A stretch of DNA of 44,928 nt from Spirochaetaceae bacterium (GTDB taxonomy: Bacteria; Spirochaetota; Spirochaetia; Treponematales; Rectinemataceae): NCBI GenBank assembly GCA_025356015.1, contig JANXYO010000009.1:1-44928 (forward strand), read 5' to 3'. This document shows positions 1 to 9,122 of this stretch, piece by piece. The position numbers and the translations under genes are program-made. The first letter of the stretch is position 1. Each line of letters opens with the position of its first letter. The notes under the pieces were generated by a model. It was given only the letters and a program-made list of their open reading frames with translations. It was not told where the DNA came from and did not search any database.

Positions 1-596
1 ACAACCTCCAGGTGATATCGAGCCTCCTCCTGCTGCAGTCGAAATACGTCAAGGACGAGGAGACGCGCGAGATGTTCAAGGAGAGCCAGAACAGGGTGAG
101 GACCATGGCACTCCTCCACGAGAAGCTCTACCGCTCCCGCACACAGACGGGGGTCGAGTTCTCCGAGTACATCGCCTACCTCACGAACAACATCTTCACA
201 TCGTACGGGGTGTCGCCCTCGAGGGTGAGCTACTCGATCGAGATATCCGACATCAACCTCGGGATGGACACCGCCGTGCCTTGCGGCCTTATCATCAACG
301 AACTGATATCCAATGTGCTCAAGCACGCCTTCCCCGGGGAGCGTTCGGGCAAGGTCCTCATAAGGATGAAGACCATCGAGAGGCCCGAGGACAAGAGCCC
401 CTCGGTCGACGGCGAGCAGTGGTACCAGCTCACCGTCTCGGACGACGGCGAGGGCTTCCCCGAGGATCTCGATTTCCGCGCCACCGGATCCCTGGGTCTG
501 AAGCTTGTCACGACCCTCACCCACCAGCTCTGCGGGGACATAGAGCTAGAGCGCTCGCCCGGGACGACCTTCGTCATCAGGTTCAAGGGTCCCTAG
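1..596 (+). CDS. Sensor histidine kinase, C-terminal part (HisKA_2/HATPase_c), 5' end outside window
   Basis: The reading frame is open from the first bases of the window, so the true start lies upstream. It opens inside the phosphoacceptor helix: NLQVISSLLLLQSKY is the segment that follows the catalytic histidine in HisKA_2 kinases, and the His itself is just outside the window. The ATP-binding domain follows, with an N box (NELISNVLKHAF), a G1 box (DDGEGFP) and a G2-like GSLGLKLV, ending shortly after the last strand (TTFVIRFKGP). HisKA_2 kinases usually pass phosphate to a response regulator that need not be adjacent; the input domain cannot be seen. The GTG at 12 is internal and not a real start. 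Family assignment is firm, the signal is unknown. Confidence 0.85.
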   Translation, partial: NLQVISSLLLLQSKYVKDEETREMFKESQNRVRTMALLHEKLYRSRTQTGVEFSEYIAYLTNNIFTSYGVSPSRVSYSIEISDINLGMDTAVPCGLIINELISNVLKHAFPGERSGKVLIRMKTIERPEDKSPSVDGEQWYQLTVSDDGEGFPEDLDFRATGSLGLKLVTTLTHQLCGDIELERSPGTTFVIRFKGP

Positions 597-598
597 CA

Positions 599-738
599 GG
601 CTGTTGAATTACTCGGAGCATTTCAACAGTCTGGCTTACTTCACGATCTTTTGGATCTCCGTGAACCCTCGCGAAGCCGCTTCGCGTCTCCGCGGCGACA
701 AAGGGCTTGCGCCCTTCGTCGGGGCCGTTCCAACAGCC
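599..738. repeat. ~140-bp palindromic element with short terminal inverted repeats (MITE/REP-like)
   Basis: The gap between the kinase stop and the serS stop is filled by nested inverted repeats. GGCTGTTGAA (599-608) is mirrored by TTCCAACAGCC (728-738), differing by one extra base. Inside are CTGTTGAA/TTCAACAG (601-608 with 622-629), a 7-bp stem with a 3-base loop (670-676/680-686) and a 10-bp stem with one A-C mismatch (697-706/711-720). The convergent genes here could use it as a bidirectional terminator, but there is no T-tract. The terminal repeats make a non-autonomous mobile or REP-type repeat more likely. No second copy was noticed in this window. Confidence 0.45.
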
Positions 739-740
739 GC

Positions 741-2015
741 CTACTTCCTCCGTATTTCGGAGAAGCCGCAGTAGGGTATCAAGGCGGGGGGCATCCTTAT
801 CGACCCGTCCTTCTGCTGGAAGTTCTCGATCACGGCGATGAGGCCGCGGCTGCAGGCGATCGCCGTCCCGTTGAGCATGTGGACGTGGCGGTTCTTGCCC
901 TCCTCGTCCTTGTACTTCACGTTGAGCCTGCGAGCCTGGTAGTCGGTGCAGTTCGAGGTCGAGGTGACCTCTCCCCACTCCCCGCCGTTCCGGCCGGGCA
1001 TCCAGGCCTCGAGGTCCCACTTGCGGTAGGCGGGGGCGCCGAGGTCACCGGTGCAGGTGTCCACGACGCGGAAGGGGATGCCGAGCCCGGCGAAGATCTC
1101 CTCCTCGATGCCGCGGAGTTCCTCGTGCATCCGGCTTGAGTCCTCGGGCAGGGTGTAGGCGAACATCTCCACCTTCGTGAACTGGTGGACGCGGTAGAGG
1201 CCCTTGGAGAACTGGCCCGCGGCCCCGGCCTCTCGTCTGAAGCAGTGGGAGAGGCCGGCGAGACGCAGGGGCAGGGCGGCCCTGTCGAGGATGGAGCCGG
1301 AGTAGTAGCCGCCAAGGGTGATCTCGGCCGTGCCGATGAGGCAGGTGCCCTCGCCCTCGATCGTGTAGACGTTCGACTCAGCCCCGCGGGGATTGAAGCC
1401 GATGCCCTCGAGGACCTCGGTCTTGGCCACGTCGGGGGTGGTGAAGAGGGTGAAGCCCTTCTTCATGAGGATGTCGAGCGCATAACGCACAAGGGCCAGC
1501 TCGAGGATGACGCCCTGGTTCTTGAGATAGTAGAACTTCGTGCCCGAGACCCTGGTCGCCGCGTCGAAGTCGATGATGTCGAGCTCCTGGCCCAGCTGCA
1601 CGTGGTCCTTGGGCTCGAAATCGAACTTCGTGGGCTCGAGCGAGCGCTTCACCTCGAGGTTGTCCTTGTCTTCCCTGCCAACCGGGGCCTCGGGGTGGGC
1701 CATGTTGGGGATCTTGCGCGCTTCCTCGTCGAGGCGGGCCTCGACCTGGGAGCTCTCGGCCTCGAGGACGGCTATCCTCTCCTTGAGGGACTTGCCCTCC
1801 TCGATGAGGGCGGTCCGCTTCTCGGCCTCGACCTTTCCCTTCATGGCGGCGGCGTTGTCGTTGCGCTTGCGCCTCTCCTCCTCGAGATCGCGCAGGAGGG
1901 CGTTGCGCCGGTCGAAGAGGGCGACGACCTGGTCGGCGTCGGCCTTCATGAAGCGGTCGGCGATGTTCTTCTTGACCGCGTCCAGATTGTCTTTGATGAA
2001 CTTTAAGTCGAGCAT
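741..2015 (-). CDS. serS: Seryl-tRNA synthetase
   Basis: A class II aminoacyl-tRNA synthetase that charges tRNA-Ser (and tRNA-Sec where present) in the cytoplasm. The 424-residue length is normal. The N-terminal ~100 residues form the charged helical arm that grips the long variable arm of tRNA-Ser. The catalytic domain shows motif 2 (SHCFRREAGAAG, followed by LYRVHQF) and motif 3 (NGTAIACSRGLIAVIEN, with the Arg just downstream in GSIRMPPAL). The ATG at 2015 starts MLDLKFIKDN, the standard SerS N terminus. No strong ribosome-binding site is visible. It is convergent with the kinase and separated from it only by the palindromic element. Confidence 0.97.
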   Translation of the reverse strand: MLDLKFIKDNLDAVKKNIADRFMKADADQVVALFDRRNALLRDLEEERRKRNDNAAAMKGKVEAEKRTALIEEGKSLKERIAVLEAESSQVEARLDEEARKIPNMAHPEAPVGREDKDNLEVKRSLEPTKFDFEPKDHVQLGQELDIIDFDAATRVSGTKFYYLKNQGVILELALVRYALDILMKKGFTLFTTPDVAKTEVLEGIGFNPRGAESNVYTIEGEGTCLIGTAEITLGGYYSGSILDRAALPLRLAGLSHCFRREAGAAGQFSKGLYRVHQFTKVEMFAYTLPEDSSRMHEELRGIEEEIFAGLGIPFRVVDTCTGDLGAPAYRKWDLEAWMPGRNGGEWGEVTSTSNCTDYQARRLNVKYKDEEGKNRHVHMLNGTAIACSRGLIAVIENFQQKDGSIRMPPALIPYCGFSEIRRK

Positions 2016-2090
2016 GGTTGCGCATGATAGCCTGCGCGGCTCTCACTCATCAAGCTCCGGGCGGGTGCGCGCAGCTTTCACGAGCGCCTT

Positions 2091-2993
2091 CTAGAGCCTC
2101 ACCCTCGCAAGGTAGATCTTCGCCTTGCCCTCGTGGGAGGAGTAGTAGCTCAGGGAAAGGAGGCTTCGGTGGAAGACCATGCCCGGGTAGCCGCAGTCCC
2201 CTCCCGAGGGGAGTCCCAGGATTGGTGTGAGGGATGACTCGGTCATGGTGCAGAGGGCCACCCGGGCCTTGCCCCGGCGCCAGATCCTCGTCGCCGCCCA
2301 CATCGAGCCGTCCTTGAGGATGAGGAAGTTCGGGCCGCCGACCCTCTCCCCCGCCTGCTTCCAGGACCAGCTTGTCCAGGGAGGGAGGCTCGATCCTATC
2401 CAGGCGCTGCCCGCCTCGCGGCGGACCAGGGCGATCGCCCGGCCGTCCCTTGCGAAGCGGATGGTCGACTCGTTGGGCCTGCCCGGTACGCCGAACTCGC
2501 AGAGCTCTTTCCACGCCGAACCGGACCGGCCCTTGAACAGGTGGATTGTCCAGCGCAGTGGCTCGCTCAGGCGATAGCTGATGCCATAGTCGGCTCCGCG
2601 GTACCGGGCCGTGCGCCAGAGCCAGTCCCCCTCCTCGAGGATGGGCTCGATACCCCACTCGAGGCCGTCGGGGGAGGAGGCGATCCTCGGCCTGCGTCCG
2701 ATTGCCTTCCCCGAGCGCATCCTTGTCCCGCCCATGATGAGCTCGAGGCCGCCCGAAGGGGATCTGGAAATCTTGGGGTCGCGGAGGTCGATGCCGCGCT
2801 CGGTCAGGAGGGCGGCTGACGCCCAGGCCTTCCCATCCAGCGAGGAGAGGACGCGGATCTTGCCAGCGGCTCCCGCGTGGCCGCCCGCCTCGCGGAAGAC
2901 GCAGTACCACCTGCCCGCTGCGCGCCCCAGGTCGGTGAAGGCGTTGTGCGGAGCCCTGTCCCAGATCATGTCGAGCGATACGAGTTCCGGCAT
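2091..2993 (-). CDS. Sialidase-fold (BNR-like beta-propeller) protein of unknown substrate
   Basis: A 300-residue protein with repeated propeller-type strands: SSLDGKAW, ASSPDGLEWG and WTIHLFKG blocks, and a C-terminal GYPGMVFHRSLLSLSYYSSHEGKAKIYLARV segment typical of sialidase-superfamily hypothetical proteins. Such proteins include sialidases, other glycosidases and non-catalytic carbohydrate-binding propellers; I cannot assign a reaction. No signal peptide is visible from the chosen start, so it is probably cytoplasmic. The ATG at 2993 (MPELVSLDMIWD) is preferred because AGGGGG lies just upstream; an in-frame ATG at 3104 would add 37 atypical residues and overlap the feo control region. 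It lies 75 bp downstream of serS's start on the same strand and is divergent from feoA. Confidence 0.6.
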   Translation of the reverse strand: MPELVSLDMIWDRAPHNAFTDLGRAAGRWYCVFREAGGHAGAAGKIRVLSSLDGKAWASAALLTERGIDLRDPKISRSPSGGLELIMGGTRMRSGKAIGRRPRIASSPDGLEWGIEPILEEGDWLWRTARYRGADYGISYRLSEPLRWTIHLFKGRSGSAWKELCEFGVPGRPNESTIRFARDGRAIALVRREAGSAWIGSSLPPWTSWSWKQAGERVGGPNFLILKDGSMWAATRIWRRGKARVALCTMTESSLTPILGLPSGGDCGYPGMVFHRSLLSLSYYSSHEGKAKIYLARVRL

Positions 2994-3065
2994 CGTCCCC
3001 CCTTGCACTCCGAGGGCAATAGTACAGGAACCCGGAGTGGCGCCACAGCCGGTCTTCCAGGGAGC

Positions 3066-3094
3066 TTGACTGAATGGATGAATTAAGTTAGAGT
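3066..3094 (+). promoter_or_regulatory. Candidate sigma70-type promoter of the feo operon
   Basis: TTGACT (3066-3071), a 17-bp spacer and TAGAGT (3089-3094) fit a -35/-10 pair. Predicted transcription would start around 3100-3102, only a few bases before the feoA ATG at 3105. There is no Shine-Dalgarno sequence between the two, so the mRNA may be leaderless or nearly so. Confidence 0.5.
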
Positions 3095-3102
3095 GATCTA
3101 AC
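3087..3102. promoter_or_regulatory. Perfect dyad operator overlapping the feo -10 region
   Basis: GTTAGAGTGATCTAAC is a perfect 6+4+6 inverted repeat lying on the -10 hexamer and the predicted start site of the feo operon. The TTAG...CTAA arms recall DtxR/MntR-family metalloregulator sites rather than Fur boxes. Binding here would block RNA polymerase, as expected for iron-dependent repression of ferrous iron uptake. The regulator is not encoded in the window; the assignment is inference. Confidence 0.55.
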
Positions 3103-3104
3103 AC

Positions 3105-3356
3105 ATGGCGATACAGATGCAGGTCTCAGATTTGGTGCCGGGTCAGCATTTCAAGGTCCTCAGGATGTCCCTGTCGAAGGAAGTGGGCAAGCGCTTGGTC
3201 GACATGGGCTTCACCGAGGGCCGCCGCGGGGTCGTGATCAGGCGCGGCCTCATCGGGGGCCCGATGCACGTCCGCATCCTCGGCTACGACCTCCTTATCA
3301 GGCGGTCTGAGGCCGCGGGCATCGAGGTCGAGCCCCTCGCTGAAGGGGATGCCTAA
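3105..3356 (+). CDS. feoA: Ferrous iron transport protein A (FeoA, SH3-like)
   Basis: An 83-residue single FeoA domain, the usual size. The core MSLSKEVGKRLVDMGFTEGRRGVVIRRGLIGGPMHVRILGYDLLIRRSEA matches the family's SH3-like barrel, with the conserved LxxMGFTxG turn and GyDLLIRRSEA end. FeoA is a small cytoplasmic partner that modulates the FeoB transporter. Its stop overlaps the feoB start by 8 bases, indicating translational coupling. The ATG at 3105 is used although no ribosome-binding site is seen; a second ATG at 3117 (MQVSDL) is also possible. Confidence 0.92.
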   Translation: MAIQMQVSDLVPGQHFKVLRMSLSKEVGKRLVDMGFTEGRRGVVIRRGLIGGPMHVRILGYDLLIRRSEAAGIEVEPLAEGDA

Positions 3357-5511
3357 GGTGGGCCTGGACGGGATGGCTGCAGTCGATGGAAGGGGCGCTC
3401 CTGGCGGGAGCCCTGGCCCGGTCGCCCCCGCCCTGAAGATCGCCCTCGCCGGAAACCCGAACGCCGGCAAGACCACCCTCTTCAACGCCCTCACCGGCTC
3501 CCACCACAAGGTGGGCAACTACCCCGGCGTCACCGTGGAAAAACGCGAGGGGCGCTGCTCATCCGGCGGTGTGGACTTCCAGGTATTCGACCTCCCCGGC
3601 ATCTACAGCCTCACCGCCTACTCGATGGACGAGGTGGTGGCGCGGGATTTCATCCTTGACGAGGGTCCCGACCTGGTCGTTGACGTCATGGACTCGACCA
3701 ACCTTGAACGCCACCTCTACCTGTGCATGCAGTTCCAGGAACTCGGGATACCCGTGGTGGCCGCCCTCAACATGATGGACGAGGCCGCGGCCGTGGGCAT
3801 CTCGATCGACTCGCTCTCACTGGGAAGGCTTCTGGGGATTCCCTTCGTAAAGACTGTAGGCACGAAGGGCCTCGGCACCGATGAGCTCCTCGCCGTAGTC
3901 GCCAGCCAGGCGCGGGGGGAGTGCGGAGGGACGGGGAGGCAGGTGGACTACGGGGCCGAGCTCGAGGCCTGGCTGGGGCGCGTCGAGGCCCTGATCGCCC
4001 TCGACCCTGGCTTTGGCGCGCGCTACCCGACGCGCTGGCTTGCGGTCAAGCTCCTGGAGAAGGACGCGAACGCCGCCCTGAGGCTTGGAGGCCACAGCCG
4101 GCGTCCCGAGATCCTCGACCTGGTCGCCCAGGCCATCGCCTGGATCGAGAAGCACTTCGGCCGCGACGCCGAGGTCGTCGTCTCGGAGCAGCGCTACGCC
4201 TACATCCATGGCGCCGTGGCGGAAACCGTCAGGATCTCCGCGGCCAGGGGCCGCCCGGTCACCGAGGCTGTGGACAGGATCCTCATGGACCGCTTCCTCG
4301 GCCTGCCCCTCTTCCTCGCGATCCTCTGGGCCGTCTTCCAGGCGACCTTCACAATTGGCGGCATACCCCAGGCCTGGCTCGAGGGCCTGTTCCAGGCCCT
4401 GGCCGCCCTCGCGGCCAGGGTCATCCCCGAGGGGCTCTTCCGCCTCCTCGTCGTCAACGGGATCATAGGCGGGGTCGGGGCCGTGTTCTCCTTCGTGCCC
4501 CTGGTCGTCATCCTCTTCCTCTGTCTGGCCGTCCTCGAGGACCTGGGCTACATGTCGCGCGCTGCCTTCCTCACCGACCGCTTTCTCCATGCCTTCGGCC
4601 TCCATGGCCAGTCCTTCCTGCCCATGATGCTCGGCTTCGGCTGCTCGGTGCCGGCCATCATGGGGGCGCGGACCCTGAAGTCGCGCCGCGACAGGATAGC
4701 GACCATCGTGGCCATCCCCTTCATGAGCTGCGGCGCGAAGCTGCCCGTGTATGTCCTCATGGCGGGAGCCTTCTTCCCGCGGAGGCCTGGCAACGCGGTC
4801 ATGCTTGTCTACCTCGTGGGAATAGCCCTCGCCCTCCTGACGGCATTGCTCTTCAAGCGGACCGTCCTGCGGGGCGACCCGACGCCCTTTGTCATGGAGC
4901 TCCCTCCCTACCGCGTCCCCACCCTGCGGGGCCTCATGTGGCATGTGTGGGAGAAGACCAGCCAGTATATGCGCAAGATGGGGACCATCATCCTGGCGAT
5001 GGCGACCCTGGTCTGGGCCATGACGACCTTCCCCCTCCTGCCGGGCGATGCCTCGGGGCGGGCCCCATCCCCCGAGAAGGCCCTGGCCAACAGCGCCGCG
5101 GGCAGGATCGGCATCTTCCTCGAGCCCGCCCTGAGGCCCATGGGCATGAACTGGAAGCTCGCCGTCGCCACCATCACGGGTTTCGCCGCCAAGGAGGTTG
5201 TCGTGTCCACCCTGGGCATCCTCTACCACGGGGCTCCCGACGCGGCTACCGGCCCGGCCGGGCGGGGAAGCCTCCGCAGCGCCCTCGCGGCGAGCCCCGA
5301 GTTCTCCCCCTTCCTGGCCTTCGTCCTCATGCTCGCGACCCTCGTCTTCCCACCCTGCGTCGCCGCCCTGGCCACCATCAAGGCGGAGATCGGCTGGCGC
5401 TGGCTGGGTTTCGTCATCCTCTACCAGCTCGCCCTCGGCTGGCTGATCTGCACAGGCATCTACCAGTTCGCGGGGGCTCATGGCCCGGCCATCCTTGGGG
5501 GAGGACAGTGA
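3349..5511 (+). CDS. feoB: Ferrous iron transporter FeoB
   Basis: A 720-residue inner-membrane Fe(II) permease with an N-terminal G domain. G1 is GNPNAGKTT (residues 35-43), followed by the switch region NYPGVTVEKREG, G3 DLPGIYSL and G4 NMMD. A helical GDI-like linker leads to the membrane part with the two Gate segments, including the conserved GFGCSVPAIMGART and MSCGAKLPVYVLM motifs. The first ~28 residues before the G domain are Gly/Pro-rich and unusual, so an internal start (for example ATG at 3373) cannot be excluded. Expressed from the feoA promoter, with the small Cys-rich partner directly downstream. Confidence 0.96.
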   Translation: MPKVGLDGMAAVDGRGAPGGSPGPVAPALKIALAGNPNAGKTTLFNALTGSHHKVGNYPGVTVEKREGRCSSGGVDFQVFDLPGIYSLTAYSMDEVVARDFILDEGPDLVVDVMDSTNLERHLYLCMQFQELGIPVVAALNMMDEAAAVGISIDSLSLGRLLGIPFVKTVGTKGLGTDELLAVVASQARGECGGTGRQVDYGAELEAWLGRVEALIALDPGFGARYPTRWLAVKLLEKDANAALRLGGHSRRPEILDLVAQAIAWIEKHFGRDAEVVVSEQRYAYIHGAVAETVRISAARGRPVTEAVDRILMDRFLGLPLFLAILWAVFQATFTIGGIPQAWLEGLFQALAALAARVIPEGLFRLLVVNGIIGGVGAVFSFVPLVVILFLCLAVLEDLGYMSRAAFLTDRFLHAFGLHGQSFLPMMLGFGCSVPAIMGARTLKSRRDRIATIVAIPFMSCGAKLPVYVLMAGAFFPRRPGNAVMLVYLVGIALALLTALLFKRTVLRGDPTPFVMELPPYRVPTLRGLMWHVWEKTSQYMRKMGTIILAMATLVWAMTTFPLLPGDASGRAPSPEKALANSAAGRIGIFLEPALRPMGMNWKLAVATITGFAAKEVVVSTLGILYHGAPDAATGPAGRGSLRSALAASPEFSPFLAFVLMLATLVFPPCVAALATIKAEIGWRWLGFVILYQLALGWLICTGIYQFAGAHGPAILGGGQ

Positions 5512-5512
5512 C

Positions 5513-5662
5513 ATGAAACTCTTCGACATCGTCTCCATCTCGATCGCCATCTGCGCTGCCGCCCTCTATCTGGGCCTGCGCGCCCGAGCGACCCTGCGAA
5601 AAAGCGCGAAGACAGGCTGCGCGGACTCGGGCGGCTGCTCGGGCTGCTCCGGCTGCGGCTGA
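5513..5662 (+). CDS. FeoB-associated Cys-rich membrane protein
   Basis: A 49-residue protein starting at the ATG one base after the feoB stop, with GGGGGAGG upstream as ribosome-binding site. Residues 1-24 form one transmembrane helix (FDIVSISIAICAAALYLGL), followed by a basic segment and a Cys/Gly-rich tail (GCADSGGCSGCSGCG) with four cysteines. This is the architecture of the small proteins encoded next to feoB in many anaerobes (FeoB_associated family). Proposed roles are iron or redox handling at the transporter; the exact function is not established. Confidence 0.8.
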   Translation: MKLFDIVSISIAICAAALYLGLRARATLRKSAKTGCADSGGCSGCSGCG

Positions 5663-5678
5663 AGGCCAGGTCTCCGCG

Positions 5679-5691
5679 AGGGCCCGGCCCT
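5679..5691. terminator. Small GC hairpin between convergent feo and ilv operons
   Basis: AGGGC and GCCCT flank a 3-base loop in the 38-bp gap between the convergent feo and ilv operons. There is no T-tract, so it is only a weak bidirectional terminator candidate. Confidence 0.3.
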
Positions 5692-5700
5692 TGAAGCCTC

Positions 5701-7398
5701 CTAGTCCTCCCTTTCCTCGAGGATCTGCTCCTCGAGGGCCCTGCCCGAGGGCACCATGGGGAGGACGGCCTCGTCGATGTCGATCCTGCATTCCACCAGG
5801 GCCGGCCCCCCGGAGGCGAGGGCAGCGTCGACGGCCGACCTGAACTCCGGGCTGTCCGAGACCCTCCAGGCCGGTATCCCGTAGGCGTCGGCGAGCTTCA
5901 CGAAGTCAGGCGGCCTGTCCAGGGTCGTCTCGGCGAAGCGGCCCTCGTAGAACATCCGCTGCCACTGCCTCACCATCCCCAGGGTGCCGTTGTTCATGAC
6001 TATGATGAGTATGGGCAGGCGGTAGTGCGAGATGGTCGCGAGCTCGGCGCAGTTCATCCTGAAGGAGCCGTCGCCGGCGATATGGGCGACCCGAGATCCA
6101 GGATGGGCGATCTGGACGCCGATCGAGGCCCCGGTACCGAACCCCATGGTGCCAAGGCCGCCCGAGGAGATGAAGCTCCTGGGACGCGTGAAGGGATAGA
6201 ACTGGGCTGTCCACATCTGGTGCTGGCCCACCTCGGTCGTGATAAAGGCATCGTCCCCGATCCGGGCATGCAGGTCCTCCATGATGCCGCGGGGATGGAG
6301 CTCGGCTCTGGCCCTGGAGTGGGAGGGTGGCTGGACCCGTTTCCAGTCCTCGATGTCGCCGTTCCAGTCCGAGCCTTCGCGGGCCGCCACCAGCTTGAGG
6401 AGCCTGCGCAGTATCTCGGCGAGGTCGCCGATCAGGTATCTGCAGCCGGCGACGTTCTTGTTTATCTCCGCAGGGTCGATGTCGATGTGGAGTATCCGCC
6501 CTCCCTTGGCGAAGCGCGATGCGTTGCTGACGACCCGGTCTGAGAACCGGGCTCCGATCGCTATGATGAGGTCGGCCTTGCCGACCGCCATGTTGGAGGC
6601 TTTGGTGCCGTGCATCCCGATCATCCCCGTGCACAGGGGGTGGCGCGAGGGTATCGCCCCGTGGCCCATGAGGCTAATCGCGACAGGGGCGTGGAGGCGC
6701 TCGGCGAGCAGGGTGAGCTCGGCCGAGGCCCCCGCCGCGATGACGCCGCCTCCGGCGTAGATCAGGGGCATGCGCGAGGCCTTGATGATGAGGGCAGCCT
6801 CCTCGACCTCGCTGTCGTCGAGGCAGCGCGGGAGCTTGGGCGCGAACAGCGAGCCTGTCCTGGCTCGCGGAGCGCCCGGGCTCCAGTCGGCGAGGGCGGC
6901 GGTCACATCCTTGGGAATGTCGACGAGGACGGGGCCCGGTCTTCCCGAGCAGGCTATGTCGAAGGCCTGGCGCAGGACCTCGCCGAGCCTGGCTACGTCC
7001 TTGACAATGAAGTTGTGCTTTGTGATTGGCATCGTCACCCCGGTGATGTCCACTTCCTGGAAGCTGTCCTTCCCCAGGAGGTGGTTGGGGACGTTGCCGG
7101 TTATGGCGACCAGGGGGCTCGAGTCCATGTAGGCCGTCGCGATGCCGGTCACGAGGTTCGTGGCTCCCGGTCCGCTGGTCGCGATCACCACCCCCGGCCT
7201 GCCCGTCGAGCGCGCGTAGCCGTCGGCGGCATGGGCCGCTCCCTGCTCGTGGGCGGTGAGGATGTGCCTGATCCGGTCTGAGTTCTTGAAGAGTTCATCG
7301 TAGATGTTGAGGACGGTCCCGCCCGGATAGCCGAACACGGTGTCGACACCCTGCTCAACCAGGGATTCGACGACGATCCTCGCTCCTGTCATCATCAT
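5701..7398 (-). CDS. ilvB: Acetolactate synthase, catalytic subunit
   Basis: A ThDP/FAD enzyme that condenses two pyruvates to acetolactate, or pyruvate with 2-oxobutyrate, in Val/Leu and Ile synthesis. The 565-residue length is standard. It has the ThDP-activating Glu in [16 protein letters not shown], the [27 protein letters not shown] stretch, the ThDP/Mg motif [29 protein letters not shown] and the downstream [13 protein letters not shown] substrate loop of true AHAS. It is the last gene of the operon: its ATG overlaps the ilvD stop (ATGA). Unusually, its regulatory subunit ilvN is nine genes upstream, at the other end of the operon. Confidence 0.96.
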   Translation of the reverse strand: MMMTGARIVVESLVEQGVDTVFGYPGGTVLNIYDELFKNSDRIRHILTAHEQGAAHAADGYARSTGRPGVVIATSGPGATNLVTGIATAYMDSSPLVAITGNVPNHLLGKDSFQEVDITGVTMPITKHNFIVKDVARLGEVLRQAFDIACSGRPGPVLVDIPKDVTAALADWSPGAPRARTGSLFAPKLPRCLDDSEVEEAALIIKASRMPLIYAGGGVIAAGASAELTLLAERLHAPVAISLMGHGAIPSRHPLCTGMIGMHGTKASNMAVGKADLIIAIGARFSDRVVSNASRFAKGGRILHIDIDPAEINKNVAGCRYLIGDLAEILRRLLKLVAAREGSDWNGDIEDWKRVQPPSHSRARAELHPRGIMEDLHARIGDDAFITTEVGQHQMWTAQFYPFTRPRSFISSGGLGTMGFGTGASIGVQIAHPGSRVAHIAGDGSFRMNCAELATISHYRLPILIIVMNNGTLGMVRQWQRMFYEGRFAETTLDRPPDFVKLADAYGIPAWRVSDSPEFRSAVDAALASGGPALVECRIDIDEAVLPMVPSGRALEEQILEERED

Positions 7399-9122
7399 GG
7401 TGGTCCCCCTTGGCCCGGGGCGGCAGGGGCCTCCTGGCCGAGCACTGCGCCGGACGCGGCCGGCTGCTGAAGCACGGCTCCGGCAGCAGCTGAGCCGACG
7501 GCTCGCGCATAGCGCGAGAGATAGCCTGTCTTGACCCTGGGTGGCGGGGCCACGAAGGCCTCCCTTCTCGCGGCCAGCTCGGCCTCGTCCACCTTGAGCT
7601 CTATCGACAGCTCATCGATGTCGATCTCTATCCTGTCCCCCTCGCGAACAAGGGCGATGGTCCCGCCAAGGGCAGCCTCGGGCGAGACGTGTCCTATGCA
7701 TGCGCCCCTGGTGGCGCCCGAGAATCGGCCGTCGGTGATGAGGGCCACACAGGCGTCCAGGCCCCTGCCGGCGAGGGCTGCCGTCGGGGAGAGCATCTCC
7801 CTCATGCCGGGCCCGCCGCGCGGCCCCTCGTAGCGGATGACGACGACATCGCCTGGCCTGATGTTCCCGGCCATGACCGCGGCAAAGAGCTCCTCCTCGC
7901 TCTCGAACACGCGGGCAGGCCCGGCGTGGCGGAGCATGGAAGGGGCGACGGCCGAACGCTTGACCACGCAGCCCTCGCTCGCGAGGTTGCCGAAGAGCAC
8001 CGCTATTCCTCCGGTGGCGGAGCGTGGCTTCGAGGCCGGGGAGATGACGAGGGGCTCGCGTATGGAAGCCGTGGCGTTGGCCTCGACCATGCTCATCCCC
8101 GAGACCGAGAGGGCCCCGGTCGCGAGGTGGCCGGAGGCGGCGAGTTCCCTTATCACGGCGGAGACTCCGCCAGCCTCATGAAGGTCCTCCATGTGGTGGG
8201 GGCCGGCCGGGGCGAGGGAGCAGAGGTTGGGGGATGACGCGGAGACTTCGTTGACGAGGGCGAGGTCGACGACGAGGCCCGCCTCGTGGGCTATCGCAGG
8301 GAGGTGGAGGACGGTGTTGGTGCTGCAGCCCAGGGCCATGTCGACAGCGAGGGCGTTCCTGAAGGCCTCAGCCGTGAGGATCTGCCTGGCCGTGGTGCCG
8401 TGCGCGAGGAGTGCCATGACCGCAGCACCGCTATCCTTCGCGAGGCGGATCCTTGCGGCGTGGACGGCCGGTATCGTCCCGTTGCCGGGCAGAGCGATGC
8501 CCAGGGCCTCGGTCATGCAGTTCATGCTGTTGGCCGTGAACATCCCCGCGCAGGACCCGCAGCCCGGGCATGCCGCCTCCTCGAGCTCGCAGAGCTCCTC
8601 TTCCCCCATCCTGCCAGCCGCGACGGCGCCAACGGCCTCGAAGACCGTCGAGAGGCTCACTGCCTTCCCGCGATGCCTTCCCGCCAGCATGGGCCCGCCC
8701 GAGACGAAGATCGAGGGCAGGTCGAGCCTGGCCGCGGCCATGAGCATGCCGGGGACGACCTTGTCGCAGTTGGGGACGAAAACCAGGGCGTCGAAGGCAT
8801 GGGCCATCGCCATGCACTCGACACAGTCGGCTATGAGCTCCCGGGTCGCGAGGGAATAGCGCATTCCGGCATGGCCCATCGCGATCCCGTCGCAGACCCC
8901 GATCGATGGGAACTCGATGGGAGTGCCCCCGGCCGACCTGATCCCCGCCTTCACGGCCTGGGCTATCGCGCCAAGGTGGCTGTGGCCGGGGACGATCTCG
9001 CTCTCGGCGCTCACCACGCCAACAAGGGGCCTGTCGATCTCGGCCTGGGTCAGGCCGAGGGCCCTGAAGAGGGCCCTGTGCGGAGCGCGCTCGATGCCCT
9101 TCTTCGCGGCGTCGCTTCTCAT
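7395..9122 (-). CDS. ilvD: Dihydroxy-acid dehydratase
   Basis: Fe-S dehydratase converting 2,3-dihydroxy-isovalerate and 2,3-dihydroxy-3-methylvalerate to the 2-oxo acids. 575 residues from the ATG at 9122 ([23 protein letters not shown]), which overlaps the leuB stop (ATGA). Cluster and active-site motifs are intact: [50 protein letters not shown] and [21 protein letters not shown]. The C-terminal ~25 residues (Ala/Pro/Gln-rich) extend past the usual end and overlap the ilvB ribosome-binding site region. Confidence 0.96.
   Translation of the reverse strand: MRSDAAKKGIERAPHRALFRALGLTQAEIDRPLVGVVSAESEIVPGHSHLGAIAQAVKAGIRSAGGTPIEFPSIGVCDGIAMGHAGMRYSLATRELIADCVECMAMAHAFDALVFVPNCDKVVPGMLMAAARLDLPSIFVSGGPMLAGRHRGKAVSLSTVFEAVGAVAAGRMGEEELCELEEAACPGCGSCAGMFTANSMNCMTEALGIALPGNGTIPAVHAARIRLAKDSGAAVMALLAHGTTARQILTAEAFRNALAVDMALGCSTNTVLHLPAIAHEAGLVVDLALVNEVSASSPNLCSLAPAGPHHMEDLHEAGGVSAVIRELAASGHLATGALSVSGMSMVEANATASIREPLVISPASKPRSATGGIAVLFGNLASEGCVVKRSAVAPSMLRHAGPARVFESEEELFAAVMAGNIRPGDVVVIRYEGPRGGPGMREMLSPTAALAGRGLDACVALITDGRFSGATRGACIGHVSPEAALGGTIALVREGDRIEIDIDELSIELKVDEAELAARREAFVAPPPRVKTGYLSRYARAVGSAAAGAVLQQPAASGAVLGQEAPAAPGQGGPP

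Noticed and set aside
3817-5550. 577-codon open frame antisense to feoB
   Set aside because: Gly/Glu/Asp-rich composition is typical of the shadow of a GC-rich gene; the sense strand encodes a complete FeoB.
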